64,000 nucleotides of DNA from Maratus speciosus (lineage: Eukaryota > Arthropoda > Arachnida > Araneae > Salticidae). The translations under genes and the position numbers were made by a program. Below, one piece after another: positions 1-11,410 of this stretch. The stretch lies in the NCBI GenBank assembly GCA_963932465.1, contig OZ010795.1:523161451-523225450 (forward strand), read 5' to 3'. How positions within the stretch are numbered: the stretch's first letter is position 1; every line of letters starts with the position of its first letter. The notes below the pieces were generated by a model that saw only the letters and a program-made list of their open reading frames with translations, was not told the DNA's origin and did not search any database.

Positions 1-335
1 TGACTTTAAATGATATTGAGTGTTCTATTAATATATATAATTTAGAATTTTTATTTATGTTATTAATCAAGTATCAATAATGTTTTTTTTTTTTTTTTTT
101 TTTTTTTTTTGTGTTCTTATTCTTCAGTGTGTGTGTGTAAAAATGTAATCAGATATGAGCAAAAGTGTATACTTCAGTTTGTATTTTAAAATATATAAAA
201 ATAGTAGTTCAAACCAAAATATTGTGCAAAATTCATGGGATACATATGATTAAAAAATACACATAATAATAAAAAAATCAAGTTTTTTAGAGCCTAAACA
301 ACTAAGGATATTTTAGATGTCAAATGGAATATATA
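1..335 (+). repeat. Copia 5' LTR, left part (truncated by the window edge)
   Basis: From position 2 this aligns with the 3' LTR from about 16795 through 17106, sharing for example ACTTTAAATGATATTGAG and the run ending GGAATATATAC. Differences are scattered substitutions and small indels, including a poly-T tract at 81-110 that is short in the other copy. About 237 bases of the LTR lie left of the window. The LTR stops at a TA (334-335), where the 8.6-kb TIR element begins. Confidence 0.93.
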
Positions 336-540
336 CCCAACAAACACTCAACTTACGGCCGAAAGGCGTATATGTCGCGGCCAAAAGGAGTTAAGGCCAT
401 TTATAACCAAACAATGTTGTGCCGTAAATGACCCGCCACTAGTTCCGGCAGTTACTGCCGGAACGGTAATGTTTCGGCGGTGAGAGAACTGTTGCATTTA
501 CTTTGCCCGGCAACTCTTAAGGGGCGGTTTCTGGCAAAAA

Positions 541-1734
541 TGTAATGGATCGTCATCGTTTAGAAAGTAGAGGGCTAATATCACCTAACCCGAATATTTA
601 ATTAAAGAGAGGAAATATATTTTTCTCTTCATTTCATTCTAAGTAAGTTTAATTATTTTAAATCTGGGTTTTAGTAAAAATATAAATATGTCGTGAGATT
701 TATATTTAAAGCAGTAAAATAGATTACATATTTTTATTTAGTTTGAAAATATTTTACAAAAATCAAAAATTGTCCCCAAAATGTACATACATTCCCTGTT
801 TATATATATTTTTAAAAATATGGAAAAAAACAACAACATAAGCGTTTAACTTTCTTGCCTTTAAAATATCTTTAAATAAATATATTTTGAACACACTGGA
901 ATAAAAAAGATTATATTTAATGGTTATTTTATATTGTTTTTGATTGCAAAGATAATCAGATAGCATAATATAAAATATACGCTGATTTGAATAATATATT
1001 AATAGCAAAATACTGCAATCTTCGGACATATATACTACTTAAACATGTTTAAAAATTTATTGATAAATGTCAATTTATTTATGCTCTTTTTTTTTTCAGC
1101 ATTCATGAAAAAATATTTGTTATAATGAAAAGGAGAAAATGTTTCAATAAGCAGTTATTCTTGAGCAGGAGAGGGGGTGGGGGGGGAGAGAAAAGGTAAC
1201 TTAAAAGCTGTTACTAAAACATGAATTTTTAATATCATTTGAAACATATTTCCATGTAAAAGAAAATACTGGAAAAGAAATTTTTGTTTCTGAATCCACT
1301 GTAACGGAAAATATAAATAAAATTTCTTGCCTGTATTAAATTCCTAACAATTTAGATATATTTAATGATTTTACTACCATTATTTTACTCTTTAGAAATA
1401 CAGATAAAACTTGCATATGTATAAAAATAATTAAGTGAAAAATTGCACAATAAATCAAGAATTTTCGCAGAATTAAGTAAAGAATTGCAGAATAAATAAA
1501 GAATTTTTGTTCATTATTATTTGGTTTCGAGTCCCGACCTGGATACATTTTCACCCAGTTGGAAAAATTATTTCTGGCAAAATTTAGAATACGCATTAAA
1601 ATCTGACATTATATGAAAGTATTAAATAAAATGCGATATGTATATTTTATGCCCTAAAATAAACATGAAAAGGTTCTATTAATTTTTAGGCATTTCAGTA
1701 AAATCGTCTTGAGTCAAAAATAAGCCTTGATATA
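541..1734. other. AT-rich interior of the TIR element, no gene seen
   Basis: Two ORFs of fewer than 90 codons on the minus strand are AT-rich, Ile/Phe/Tyr-heavy translations with no recognisable domain. A purine run with GGGGTGGGGGGGGAG lies near 1173. Nothing else stands out. Confidence 0.6.
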
Positions 1735-1789
1735 TCTATACTCCTATTATAAAGAGGAAAAAATTGTTTATTTGTAGGAGGTAAGCTCT

Positions 1790-3545
1790 GGAACTACCGA
1801 ACCGATTCCAAAAGTAATGGTATCAAAATGATGGTGTTAGCCCAACTTAGAACATAGGCTATATCTTATGTCGGTGCCACTACCCCAAAGGGGGTGTAGG
1901 AGAAAAAAACGTTCTAAAACTGCAATTTTAGCGTTACTGAAGAGCCTAGAAATAAGAAATTTTGAATATTAGTTACTTATAAGATATAAATGATGTCTAA
2001 GAACAGTTCTTAAACAATTCGAAATTTAAAAGGGGTGAAAATGCACAAAAAGCGTTCTAAAAAACGTTCTAAATGGTAGTTTCTACAAAATCTCAGGAAA
2101 TACCAAACTGATTTGAAAAATATTGGTGTCAAAATGATGGTGACAACGCTTGCTCCAAGATAAGCTATGTTTTATGTCGGTGTCACTACCCCAAAAGAGG
2201 TGCCGGATCAAAAAACGTTCTAAAAATGCGATTTTTGCGTTACTGAAGGGCCTAGAAATATGAAATTTGGAATATTAGTTACTTATAAGATATAAATGAT
2301 GTCTAAGAACAGTTCTTAAACAATTCGAAATTTAAAAGGGGTGAAAATGCACAAAAAGTGTTCTAAAAAACGTTCTAAATGGTAGTTTCTACAAAATCTC
2401 AGGAAATACCAAATCGATTTGAAAAATATTGGTGTCACTATGATAGTGACAACGCTTGCTCCAAGATAGGCTATATTTTATGTCGGTGCCACTACCCTTT
2501 TGGGGGTGGAGGAGAAAAAAACGTTCTAAAAATGCAATGTATGTGTTACTGAAGGGCCTAGAAATATGAAATTTGAAATATTAGCTACTTATTAGATATA
2601 AAGGATTTATAAGAACAGTTCTTAAACAATTCGAAATTTGAAAGGGGTGAAAATGCGCGAAAAGCGTTCTAAAAAACGTTCTAAATGGTGGTTTCTGCAC
2701 AATCTCAGGAAATAGCAAACCGATTTAAAAGATAATGGTGTCAAAATGACGGTAAGAACCCTTGCTCAAACATAGGCTATGTTTTATGTCGGCGCCACTA
2801 CCCAAAATCGGTTGCAGGAGCAAAAAACTTTCTAAAAATGCGATTTTTGCGTTACTGAAGGGCCTAGAAATATGAAATTTGAAATATTAGCTACTTATTA
2901 GATATAAAGGATTTCTAACAACAGTTCTTAAACAATTCGAAATTTAAAAGGGGTGAAAATGCGAAAAAAGTGTTGTAAAAAACGTTCTAAATTGCGATTT
3001 CTATGCAATCTCAGGAAGTACTGAACCGATTTCAAATACAATGGAGTAAAAATGATGGTGACAGATCTTGCTCGAAGATAGGCTATATTTTATATCTGTT
3101 TCCACTACCACAGAGAAGATTCAGAAGCAAAATGCGCGAAAAGCGTTCTAAAAACTTTCTGAATGCCGATTTGTCAGCAATATCTCAGGAAGAATCAAAA
3201 TGATTTCAAACGTAATGGTAGTATATTGATGCTGATAGCCTCTGTTGTAACATAGACGCTATTTGATGTCGGTATCACTATCACCTAGACGTTGCAGGAG
3301 CAAAAAAGCGTTTTAAATTTCGATTTTGCGATTGGTAGGGACTAGCAACTTAAAATTAGGCAAGGTACATATTTATTAGATATAAATGATCTTTAAGAAC
3401 AGTTTCGAAAAAATTGGAAATTTAAAAAGTGGTGAAAATGCGCGAAAAGCTTTCTAAAAACGTTGTAAATTGCGATTTCTACGCAATCTCTGGAAACACC
3501 AAAGCTATTTCAAAAGTAATGGTTGCAAATCAATAGTGACAGTCC
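1790..3545 (+). repeat. ~306-bp tandem repeat inside the Helitron
   Basis: The phrase GCCTAGAAAT recurs near 1943, 2250, 2556 and 2862, a period of about 306-307 bases. Each unit also carries AACGTTCTAAA, CAGTTCTTAAACAATTCGAA and ACCGATTT-like words. Two further, more degraded units run to about 3545. The array lies between the outer and inner Helitron 5' ends. Confidence 0.88.
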
Positions 3546-3556
3546 CTGCTATAACA

Positions 3557-5229
3557 TCTATAATAATAAAGAAATAAGTTTGTGTGTGAGTGTGTCGACG
3601 GTGTTCTAAAGAGACCACTGTCCGTAGAACTACAAAATTTGGGCAAAAGGTACGTCTATATACGAAGTTTTGCACCTCGAAGCCCGATTTTCGATTTTTT
3701 GATTAGATTCTTTTTAGTTAATTTTTTATGCGATTTTTAGCACTTTTTTAAGTTTCGAGGCGATTTTTCACATTAGTGAAAATAATACTGTTTCTTTCTT
3801 TTAACCCAATATAGTAAATTTTGTTCTCTTTTCAAAAAAGTTTATTCGGAATTCGTACAACGATTTTTGAATTTTTAGCGAATTTTTATGCGTTTATCGA
3901 ACAACATTTAATGTATCTTCATACTTATAAGGGAGTTACCGCAGGGGGGGAGGGGGGGGGGCACATCTCTGTCGCCAAATACCGTCAAATATCGTCAAGT
4001 ATGTCGCCAACTTGCTGATATATCGCCAAATTTGGTGGCCAAAATAAGTCGCCAAAAGTGACGTCAACTTGGCGATATCTCTGATATTTCGCCAAATACC
4101 CGTAGACTTCCATTGTAAACCTATCGGGATTACTTGCTAACAGAAAATCAACAAATTGAGATATTTTAATGCAACAAAAACTAATATTAACGTAAGGGAT
4201 TATATTAATTATGTTTAAGAGAATCCAAGTAATTTAAATTATGAATAAATGTAGCATGATACAATGCTTATCAAGTGTTATGTTGATATTTATCGTATAG
4301 GTGATTCTCGATGATATCTCAGAAACATGAGAAAGCCATTAACTAAATATTAATTATTCGAATAAAGGACAGGAGGCCATTTTATATCAATAGACGAATA
4401 TCGAAGAATATCTGAACGCTGTTTATTAATCACTATGTTCTTTAACACACTTCGAGAGATTTTCAGCCGCAAATTCTGATGCAGGAGGGGAGAGAAAACG
4501 TAGTACATATTTATTTTATCAGCCCGACAGTCAAAAGAGAAGTGATGTCATTAAAATTCTGAGAGAGCAGGATTATTGGCGAGGGGCAATTTACAGAAAA
4601 CGTTAACCAGTATATATCTGGCGAGAATTAAGTTGAGATGAGACACGTATTAATTTCCGTTAACGAATTCCCAATGAGGAGGGCGAAAGGTCAAAATATG
4701 AATATTAATGCCAACCAGATAATCGGGAAAGTATGAACTACCGAAAGCCACAAAGCCGCATTTTACAGGGGGTTTGCCAAACCATTGGAATTAGGCGCGC
4801 GAGCCGTTTGAAGGCATATGCAATTGAAAATAAAAGATATTGCAGACAAAATTTATGACAAGAATTTATACGTTGGAAAAATATGATGCAACTGTAGAGA
4901 CACAAATAAAAAAATAAAGAAAGAAGGCATGAGAAAGATCCCGCTTATCAATCGAATTAAGCTTGCTAATGTAAAGTGTAAATTGTTTCTATGCCAGATA
5001 AAAATAGCATGCATCTTTTAATCCAATACAGTCTGATGCAATTTTTCCATATTAGTGAAAGGAATCAACTTTCAATGTTTGAAGACAATATATATATATA
5101 TTTTTTTCTTTTCGAAATTTGCGCATCGATGAAATTTTTTTTCGCGATATCTTATTGTGATTTTCAGAGCTTTTTCGCAATTCCTGCTGTTTTTTGACGT
5201 ACCCGGGCAACGCCGGGCAAGTTCGCTAG
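3557..5229 (+). mobile_element. Inner Helitron (second 5' terminus, shared 3' end)
   Basis: At 3557 a second Helitron-like start appears (A|TCTATAATAATAAAGAAATA), followed by TTTGTGTGTGAGTGTG, which resembles the T/G-rich stretch often found just inside Helitron 5' ends. The only 3' terminus downstream is the CTAG at 5229. The simplest reading is a 1.67-kb element abutting, or having captured, the upstream 306-bp array. The interior holds many words such as TCGCCAAAT and GTCGCCAAC (3970-4090), also found at 23440-23690 and in the Helitron at 29679-31855. Confidence 0.7.
5202..5229 (+). promoter_or_regulatory. Helitron 3' terminal hairpin and CTAG end
   Basis: A 5-bp GC stem (CCCGG/CCGGG) with a 6-base loop is followed by 8 bases and the CTAG terminus. 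In Helitrons such a hairpin marks the end of rolling-circle transfer. The next base is T, as expected. Confidence 0.85.
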
Positions 5230-6068
5230 TATATAGATAAACAAGATATTTTTTATGAGCATATCAGAATAAAATGGAATGCATGTTATTTTTAAATCTT
5301 ATAATTTTTAATTGCGAAGATAAATGGGTAAAAATTTACAGAAAAGAGATAAAATGCCCATTTAAAGGATAAATCGGAGGGAAACAAAAGTGTTTTTGTG
5401 TTATCTGAAAACTGTATGGAGAGTTTAAAAATTCAAACAATGTATCTTAAATCTTTATTTCTCTAAAAAAAGAAAAAAAAGAACGAAAAAAAAGAAAGAA
5501 AAGGAAAACATAGCTCTTTTTCCAAATGACTAAAAATAATATTAACAGAAAAAATATATGATTTATGAAAAAATGACTTTTATTTATTATAATAAGGTAT
5601 TGGCTCATAAAACTACTCTCCCTCCCTCCCTCTCCAGAAAAATCAAATAGATGATGGGACCTTCAAATGGCTCAAGGTTAAGCAGTTTTGAAAGTTCTGG
5701 TCCGTTACGATAAGAGGGGATAGGGAGAAATTCTCAGAATTTTTCTTTAGCTGTGCGTTTTCATTTCTGCTTTGTCATTCGCGTTATTTACTTCGTCGGA
5801 ATAAGTGGACATGGTTTCAAAATGTAGCACATATATCGGTAAGTTTGTTAGTTCATGTTGATTCATTACAAATTTATTAATTTCATTCTATCTGTTTTTT
5901 GAATCATTTTATCTTAAAGAATATTTATATTTTAGTTTTTATAATTGCAAAAGAAAATGTAAAAGATATTTTCATTTTTAGTAAAATTCCCTTCAATAGT
6001 TTATTTTTAGTTTTTCGAAGTTATCGAATTTATTTTTAAACATTATGAATATCGGATGATATTGTTCT
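5230..6068. other. TIR-element interior, no gene seen
   Basis: AT-rich sequence with a purine-rich run near 5465-5510 and no recognisable coding. It separates the Helitron from the TTAA palindrome. Confidence 0.5.
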
Positions 6069-6072
6069 TTAA

Positions 6073-6810
6073 GGGTCTTGTACCTTTTAAACGCGTCTAA
6101 AATTAACGAAAAGCTTCAAAGTTTGAATTAGTCTATCTTCAAAACCTTTTTATGTATAAACATGAAATTTTGGATATTGATTAAACGGATTGTGCTTTGT
6201 AATATACTACAAACATAAATTTATCAACCCTTTACAGAATTTGCGTATTGTTTAAATCAAAATAGCTCTTTTTTTTACCCTATAAGTCATTGCGCGCATA
6301 TCTTGAGAATGTATGTATGGATTAGCATGAAATTCGGTAAAGATACTAATCATATATATGTGTTTAAAATGATCTACTCTTAGTCTAAAATTATTTCATT
6401 AACTATATAAAAAAATTATTTTCGTAAAAAAAATAAAAACATGTATTTTTAATGAATATAAATAGTCATAACTAAAAATATTACAATTGTAAATACTTAA
6501 AAGTAGATCATTTTAAACACACATATTTGTTTAATATATTTACCAAATTTCATGACAATCCATACATCCTTTCTTAAGATATCATGCGCGCAATGACTTA
6601 TGGGGTAAAAAAAGAGCTATTTTGATTTCAACAATACACAAATTCTGTAAAGGGTTAATAAATTTCTGTTGGTAGTATATTACAAAGCATAATCTGTTTA
6701 ATCAATATCCAAAATTTCACGTATATACATAAAAAGGTTTTGAAGATAAACTAATTAAAACGTTGAAGTTTTTCGTTAATTTTCGACGCGTTTAAAAGGT
6801 ACAAGACCCC
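6073..6810. mobile_element. TTAA-flanked palindromic MITE (copy 1)
   Basis: TTAA occurs at 6069-6072 and 6811-6814. Between them is a near-complete inverted repeat beginning GGGTCTTGTACCTTTTAAAC and ending with the complement (GTTTAAAAGGTACAAGACCC). The arms keep matching to a centre near 6440, so a transcript would fold into a long hairpin. There is no coding. TTAA duplication is the hallmark of piggyBac-type elements, but the GGGTC start differs from the usual CCC. Ends and target resemble the copies at 20284, 32171 and 39361. Confidence 0.85.
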
Positions 6811-6958
6811 TTAAAACAGTTTATTTTAGTTTAATTATAAAAATGTGATTTTATATTCGAGAAAATTTGAGTGACTAAAACAGATGAATTTAAATGAAAT
6901 TTAGAAGTATCAAGATTAATTTAATATATATTTTTAAATCACTATTAAACTATTATTT

Positions 6959-7653
6959 ACATAAAATATATAATGTGAACATTAAATAGTCCACAATATT
7001 ATTTAAAAGGCGACTAAAGTAATGAAAAAGATGTTACAAGTTTAAAATATACATTTTATTTAAAATTTCTTAGTACTTTCAAGCCTTCCTAGCTCATCAT
7101 CAGAGAATATCTTAATAACTAAATGTTGTTTATTGTTTTTAAAATGTGAGAGCCAATAATTACTAGAGTTGAAAGTAGAAGTAGCAGTAGCAGTAGCAGT
7201 TTCTTGGATTGAATTTAATTAGAGGAAATATATATTATTATTATTAATTACAGTTCCATTTATTTATGACATCACTCTGTTTCTCATAGGTCACTTTCCA
7301 TGGATATAATTAAATTATTATTTTATGATATAATTATTTTTGTGTAAAAAAAATGGAACTGCAATTAATAATAATAATATATATTTTCTTTACTTAAATT
7401 AAATCCAAGAAACTGCTACGTTTACTCAGTAATTATTGACCCTCTCATTTTCAAAACAAAGTGACGTATTTGTATAAATAAACAACATTTAGTTATTAAG
7501 ATATTCTCTAAGGATGAGCTTGGAAGGCTTGAAAGTACTAAGAAATTTTAAAAATAATGTATATTTTAAACTTGTAACGTCTTCTTCATTACTTTAGTCG
7601 CCTTTTAAGTAAGATTGTGGACCTTTTTAATGTTCACATCATATATTTTATGT
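6959..7653. mobile_element. Fold-back (palindromic) element
   Basis: The left arm ACATAAAATATATAATGTGA is answered on the right by TCACATCATATATTTTATGT. Inner blocks also pair, for example GGCGACTAAAGTAATG with CATTACTTTAGTCGCC, and GTAACTGC-type words around GATTAATAATAATAATAT. A short (AGCAGT)n run lies at about 7181-7200 in the left arm. Arms are roughly 330 bp with indels. No flanking duplication is obvious and no coding is present. Confidence 0.8.
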
Positions 7654-8096
7654 TGAATCAAGGTGAAAAAATTGCGTTTCGTCTTATGATTCTATTATTT
7701 ACATGTCTAATAATTATAAATAATTCTCAAGAATTTTGAAAAAGTTGAAATAATATATTTTTTCAAATGTTTGGCTATTAAACTGCAAGAGAAATAGTTA
7801 AATATTATCTGATAAAAGCAAAATTTTAAAATATATGAGAAATATTATACTGTCATTCGTTAACTACATAAAGATTAAACTTATTTTTATGTAATGTTTT
7901 ATAAAATGATCAGAAATGATGCAAAAATTTTAATGATTTAATAAAGCTTTGATGAATAAGCATAATTTAACAGATTTACCAACGAAGCTGTGTAAAATAT
8001 AGTGGAAATTTAAGTAAAAAGAATATCACAAACACACACATTTTTATATAAAATATATAATAAACTATATTAAAATCACGTATATTATTTAAGCAT
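7654..8096. other. Spacer between fold-backs, no gene seen
   Basis: AT-rich sequence without repeats or ORFs that I can support. Confidence 0.5.
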
Positions 8097-8576
8097 AAAT
8101 TCGAAATTTATTCTTCAAAAGAAAATACTTTTTAGAAGGTTAATTGAATGGTAAAATGTTTTGGCAGGTTAAAAAAAAATCTTATAATTATTTAGACATA
8201 CTTTTCAAGAAAATCAAGTTCATTTAACTTGAACTTTTTCAAAAATATTCAAAATACAATATTTGATAATGAATTGATTGATTAGTTTATTTTTTCAATT
8301 ATACACTTTATAAATTTTTATGAAATGCAACTATTTAAAAATGCATTGCATATAAATTTTGTAAATATGTAAGTGAATAAATGAACAAATAAATTAATGC
8401 ACTATGTGAAATATTGTGTTTTGGAAATTTTTTGAAAAAGTTCAAAGTGAAAGATTTTCATTTTCTACAAAAGTATATCTAAATAATTATAAGATTTTTT
8501 TAATCCTGCAAAAATATTTTATCATTTAATTAGGCTGATAAAAAGTATTTTTTTTATAGAATAAATTTTGATTTAT
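8097..8576. mobile_element. Small fold-back element
   Basis: Left blocks CTTATAATTATTTAGACATA and TTCGAAATTTATTCT are matched in reverse complement by TATCTAAATAATTATAAG and AGAATAAATTTTGA on the right. The centre is near 8335. Arms diverge and the outer boundaries are approximate. Confidence 0.7.
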
Positions 8577-8969
8577 TCCTAAACAATCGTTATGGCACAA
8601 CAGTGGCAAGTGATTACATTTTAAATAACCCTAATAGGCTTTTTTGTGGGCAGCTTTGGGATAAATTTAATTTATGACAACCACAAATGGCAGAACAAAG
8701 GCAAGCTTCTGGTTAGCTTTTATTTTTAGTGGCCATTAAAAGAATAATTGTGGGCAGTTTAAGGCTATCTAACATTTTCAGCGAAAAGTTAGTGGCATGA
8801 TTGTCGGCAACTTCTTGTATTTACGGCCAATTATCTTGTGGCCTTATTCTGTCCGGCGTGACACTTTTTTTACGGAGCCGTAACTTTCACTGATAGCGGG
8901 CCACCATCGAACACCTTCGGCCAAGGCTAACAAACCCATCAGTGGCCCATAAGTTCGGTGTTTGTTGGG

Positions 8970-9117
8970 TACAAGCCTTTTATTGGATATGAAGAAAGTT
9001 CCGTGTTACCGTGGACGAATATGAAGAAAAAGGTAAGTAGATTTACCTTATCTTTATTTTATGATTTAATGTGATTATTATTACCTCACATTAGTCTCAT
9101 TTTTTAATCATCCAACA
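8970..9117 (+). repeat. Copia 5' LTR, right part
   Basis: From 8970 the sequence again follows the 3' LTR (TTTTATTGGATATGAAGAAA, then GTTCCGTGTTACCGTGGACG) and ends TCATCCAACA at 9117, the same terminus as the right LTR at 17251. The bases after it do not obviously match a tRNA primer-binding site that I can name. Confidence 0.93.
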
Positions 9118-9224
9118 ATGATTATGAGACTGATGTGCTGCCTTCCTTAAATATTAAATATAAGTATATGATAATTTAATAAAAGGATTTATTTGAAAAT
9201 TAAAAGGTGGTAATTGAATCAAAA

Positions 9225-10110
9225 ATGGCTTCAGCAAAAGAAGCACAGATAATAGAGAAGCTCAACTCGAGTAATTAAAATGTTTGGAAATTTAAAATCG
9301 AGATGCTCCTCATAAAAGAAGATCTTTTTGAGATCATTACTGAAGAGCCATCAAACCCAATTACAACCAATTGGTCCAAAAAAGACTGAAAGGCAAGGGC
9401 TATAATTAACCTCAGCATTGAGGATAGCCAGATCGGCCATGTAAAAAATATTCAAAATGCTAGCGATACATGGAACACTTTAAAAGCAATTCATGAAAGA
9501 AGTAATTTGCCTAGCAAGCTATACCTTTTACGCAAGTTGTATAGCACAAAATTACCTGAAGGTGGTGATAAGGTTAAGCATATCAAAAACATATTTGAGT
9601 TTATCGACAAATTATCAGCGATTGGTGAAAACAAAAAAGACAATCATATTTCAGCACTTTTGCTGTGTAGCTTACCAGCCTCTTACGACACACTCATAAC
9701 GGCACTTGAATCCCGAAATGAAGAAGAATTATAAAAAGTAAATTGATTGACGAATATAATCGCAGAAGCGATAGTTCGGAATCATCTGAAAATACCGCTA
9801 GAGCATTAAAAACTACGAAGAAATTTAACAACGCGGGAAATAAAAAGGAACAAAAATACTGTTCAAATTGCAAATTAAAAAAACATACCACTAAAGAATG
9901 CTGGCATAATAATAATCATAAAAATAAACAAAACAATCCTTCACATAATACATATTACAAGCAAAACTACATGAAAAATTTTAATTCTTCTCTTGTATTC
10001 CAAAAGGATGATAAAAATGTTAGAAATGATTATGTATCAAATTTGGATAAAAATGCCGATTGCAATGAATATGAAAGTCATCAAGGTAATAAACACTGTG
10101 CGTTTATAAT
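9225..10110 (+). pseudogene. gag: Copia gag (UBN2-type capsid and zinc knuckle), broken
   Basis: Gag packages the element's RNA in virus-like particles. A start at ATG 9225 gives MASAKEAQIIEKLNSSN, followed by an in-frame stop, then KFKIEMLLIKEDLFEIIT, another stop after WSKKD, and a long stretch (9390-9734) with the LYLLRKLYSTKLPEG and LCSLPASYDTLITALE signatures of copia-type (UBN2) gag. After a stop near 9732 the frame continues with a basic region and a CCHC zinc knuckle (CSNCKLKKHTTKEC, 9862-9903). At least three stops make it non-functional. The ATG was chosen because it follows the LTR and leader and opens a copia-like N-terminus. Confidence 0.88.
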
Positions 10111-10394
10111 AAAACCGCGCAATAACAAAGCGTGGATAGTTGACAGTGGCAGTTCGAGTCACATAACAAATGATCAACATTCATTTACAGAAGTTAAATG
10201 AAAAAACTAATGTTGTTATTGCGAATGGAAACAAATTAGTATCTTATGGATTAGGAAATACACTAATAAAAACAATAACTTCAGACGGTGAAACACACAA
10301 CATAACACTTAAAGATGTTTATTTGTTCCTGAGATTGAGTCAAATCTTTTTTCCGCTAGTAAAGCTACAGAAAATGGATGAGAGATTTTATTAA
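10111..10394 (+). pseudogene. Copia aspartic protease, frameshifted
   Basis: The retroviral-type aspartic protease matures the polyprotein. The active-site motif appears as WIVDSGSSSHIT (about 10132-10170) in the frame of the zinc knuckle. A frameshift and stop at about 10198-10200 interrupt it. The protein resumes in the next frame with NVVIANGNKLVSYGLGN and TLKDVYLF, typical of the copia protease C-terminal half, then stops at 10392. Confidence 0.87.
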
Positions 10395-10539
10395 AAAATG
10401 ATAAATGTAACTTAACGCTTAACGAAATAACCCTCCTGGAAGCAGTAAAGAAAAATAACTTATATGAAATTCAATTAGCAAATGAAAGCGCAAAGATAAA
10501 CTATGTAAATAAAACTTACACTTGTAAGGATAATAATTG

Positions 10540-11410
10540 CATAGAACTATGGCACAGAAGGTTTGGTCATAAAAATTTTGCATGTATCAAACAAATTGAA
10601 AAAAACACCTAGCGAAGGGAATACAAATGAATAAATGTAAACATGACACAACTTGTGAAACTTGCATCAAAACAAAGCTTACAGATGCGCCTTACCCAAA
10701 ATTAGCAGATTATAGACCCAATAAACGATTGCCGTTGATACACTCTGACGTATGTGGGCCTTTCCAGACACCAACAATAGGGGGAAAACATACTTCTTAA
10801 CGTTTGTAGATTATTACTCTAGATTTACCATTCTGTATTTATTATCAAAGAAATCAGAAGTTTATGAAAAGCTTAAGGAATTTGTTGCCTTAGTTAGTAA
10901 TAAATTTGGCGAAAAGCCGAAAAATATAATAACTGACAATGGGGGCGGCGATTTAACAATGATTTAGTTGACAACTATCTTAGAAAAAATGGCATAAAGC
11001 ACCAACGCACTGTTCCGTACTCTGCGATCGAAAATGGTGTAGCTGAACGTAAAAACAGAACATTAATTGAAATGACGAGAGCTTTGTTAGCGAAGCAACC
11101 TTGCCTCAAAAATTCTGGGGTGAAGCTATCTGTACGGCAAATCACCTACAAATCCGATTGCCTACAAAAGCTAATGAAAAGACCCTGTTTGAGTTTTGGA
11201 ATGAACGACCACCAAATTTACATTATCTTAGAGTGTTTGGTTGTAAAGCCTTTGCTTATGTCAACAAAAAAAAAAAAGACAAAAATTAGATGATAAGGCG
11301 GTTGAAGGTATTTTTGTTTGGAGGATTTATACTCCAAATGGTACCGAATTTACACAAGTGGTAAAGAAATAATAATCGCCAGAACAGTAAAGTTTCTAGA
11401 AAACAAAAAT
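10540..11410 (+). pseudogene. Copia integrase (GAG-pre-integrase plus rve core), broken
   Basis: Integrase inserts the cDNA. ELWHRRFGHKNF (about 10547-10582) is the zinc-binding pre-integrase HH motif and CETCIKTK supplies the CC pair (about 10655). The core follows: HSDVCGPF (first Asp, about 10740), YFLTFVDYYSRFT, IITDNGG (second Asp, about 10928) and ENGVAERKNRT with the catalytic Glu (about 11030-11062). LRVFGCKAFAYV marks the copia C-terminus (about 11227-11262). Frames change repeatedly, including near 10760, 10950, 11090 and at the A-run near 11268. Confidence 0.92.

Larger units (their letters stand above)
1735..5229 (+). mobile_element. Non-autonomous Helitron, outer 5' end
   Basis: The left end reads A|TCTATACTCCTATTATAAAG, a typical Helitron 5' end starting with TC after a host A. 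The right end reads CTAG|T at 5226-5229. Eight bases before the CTAG is a GC-rich hairpin (CCCGG at 5202-5206 with CCGGG at 5213-5217). Helitrons insert between A and T without target duplication, and that is what is seen. No Rep/helicase coding is visible, so transposition would need proteins in trans. A second TC-type 5' end lies inside at 3557, so this span may be a compound of two elements that share one 3' end. Confidence 0.85.
336..8969. mobile_element. Large TIR DNA element (CCCAACAAACAC ends) inserted in the copia LTR
   Basis: The copia LTR has a clean break with TA repeated at 334-335 and 8970-8971. The inserted ends are inverted: CCCAACAAACAC at the left and GTGTTTGTTGGG at the right. 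Both subterminal regions (about 350-540 and 8640-8960) are much richer in GC than the interior and hold scattered GGCC-centred words such as ACGGCCGAAAGG, CGGCCAAAAGG, TACGGCCAATTA and TCGGCCAAGG. No transposase can be recognised, so it looks non-autonomous. Roughly 5.4 kb of its length is later insertions. The TA duplication fits Tc1/mariner-type superfamilies, but the ends are not ones I recognise, so the family is left open. Confidence 0.85.

Noticed and set aside
1790..3545. 306-bp repeats as a coding repeat protein
   Set aside because: All frames are interrupted in each unit and the period is not kept as codons.
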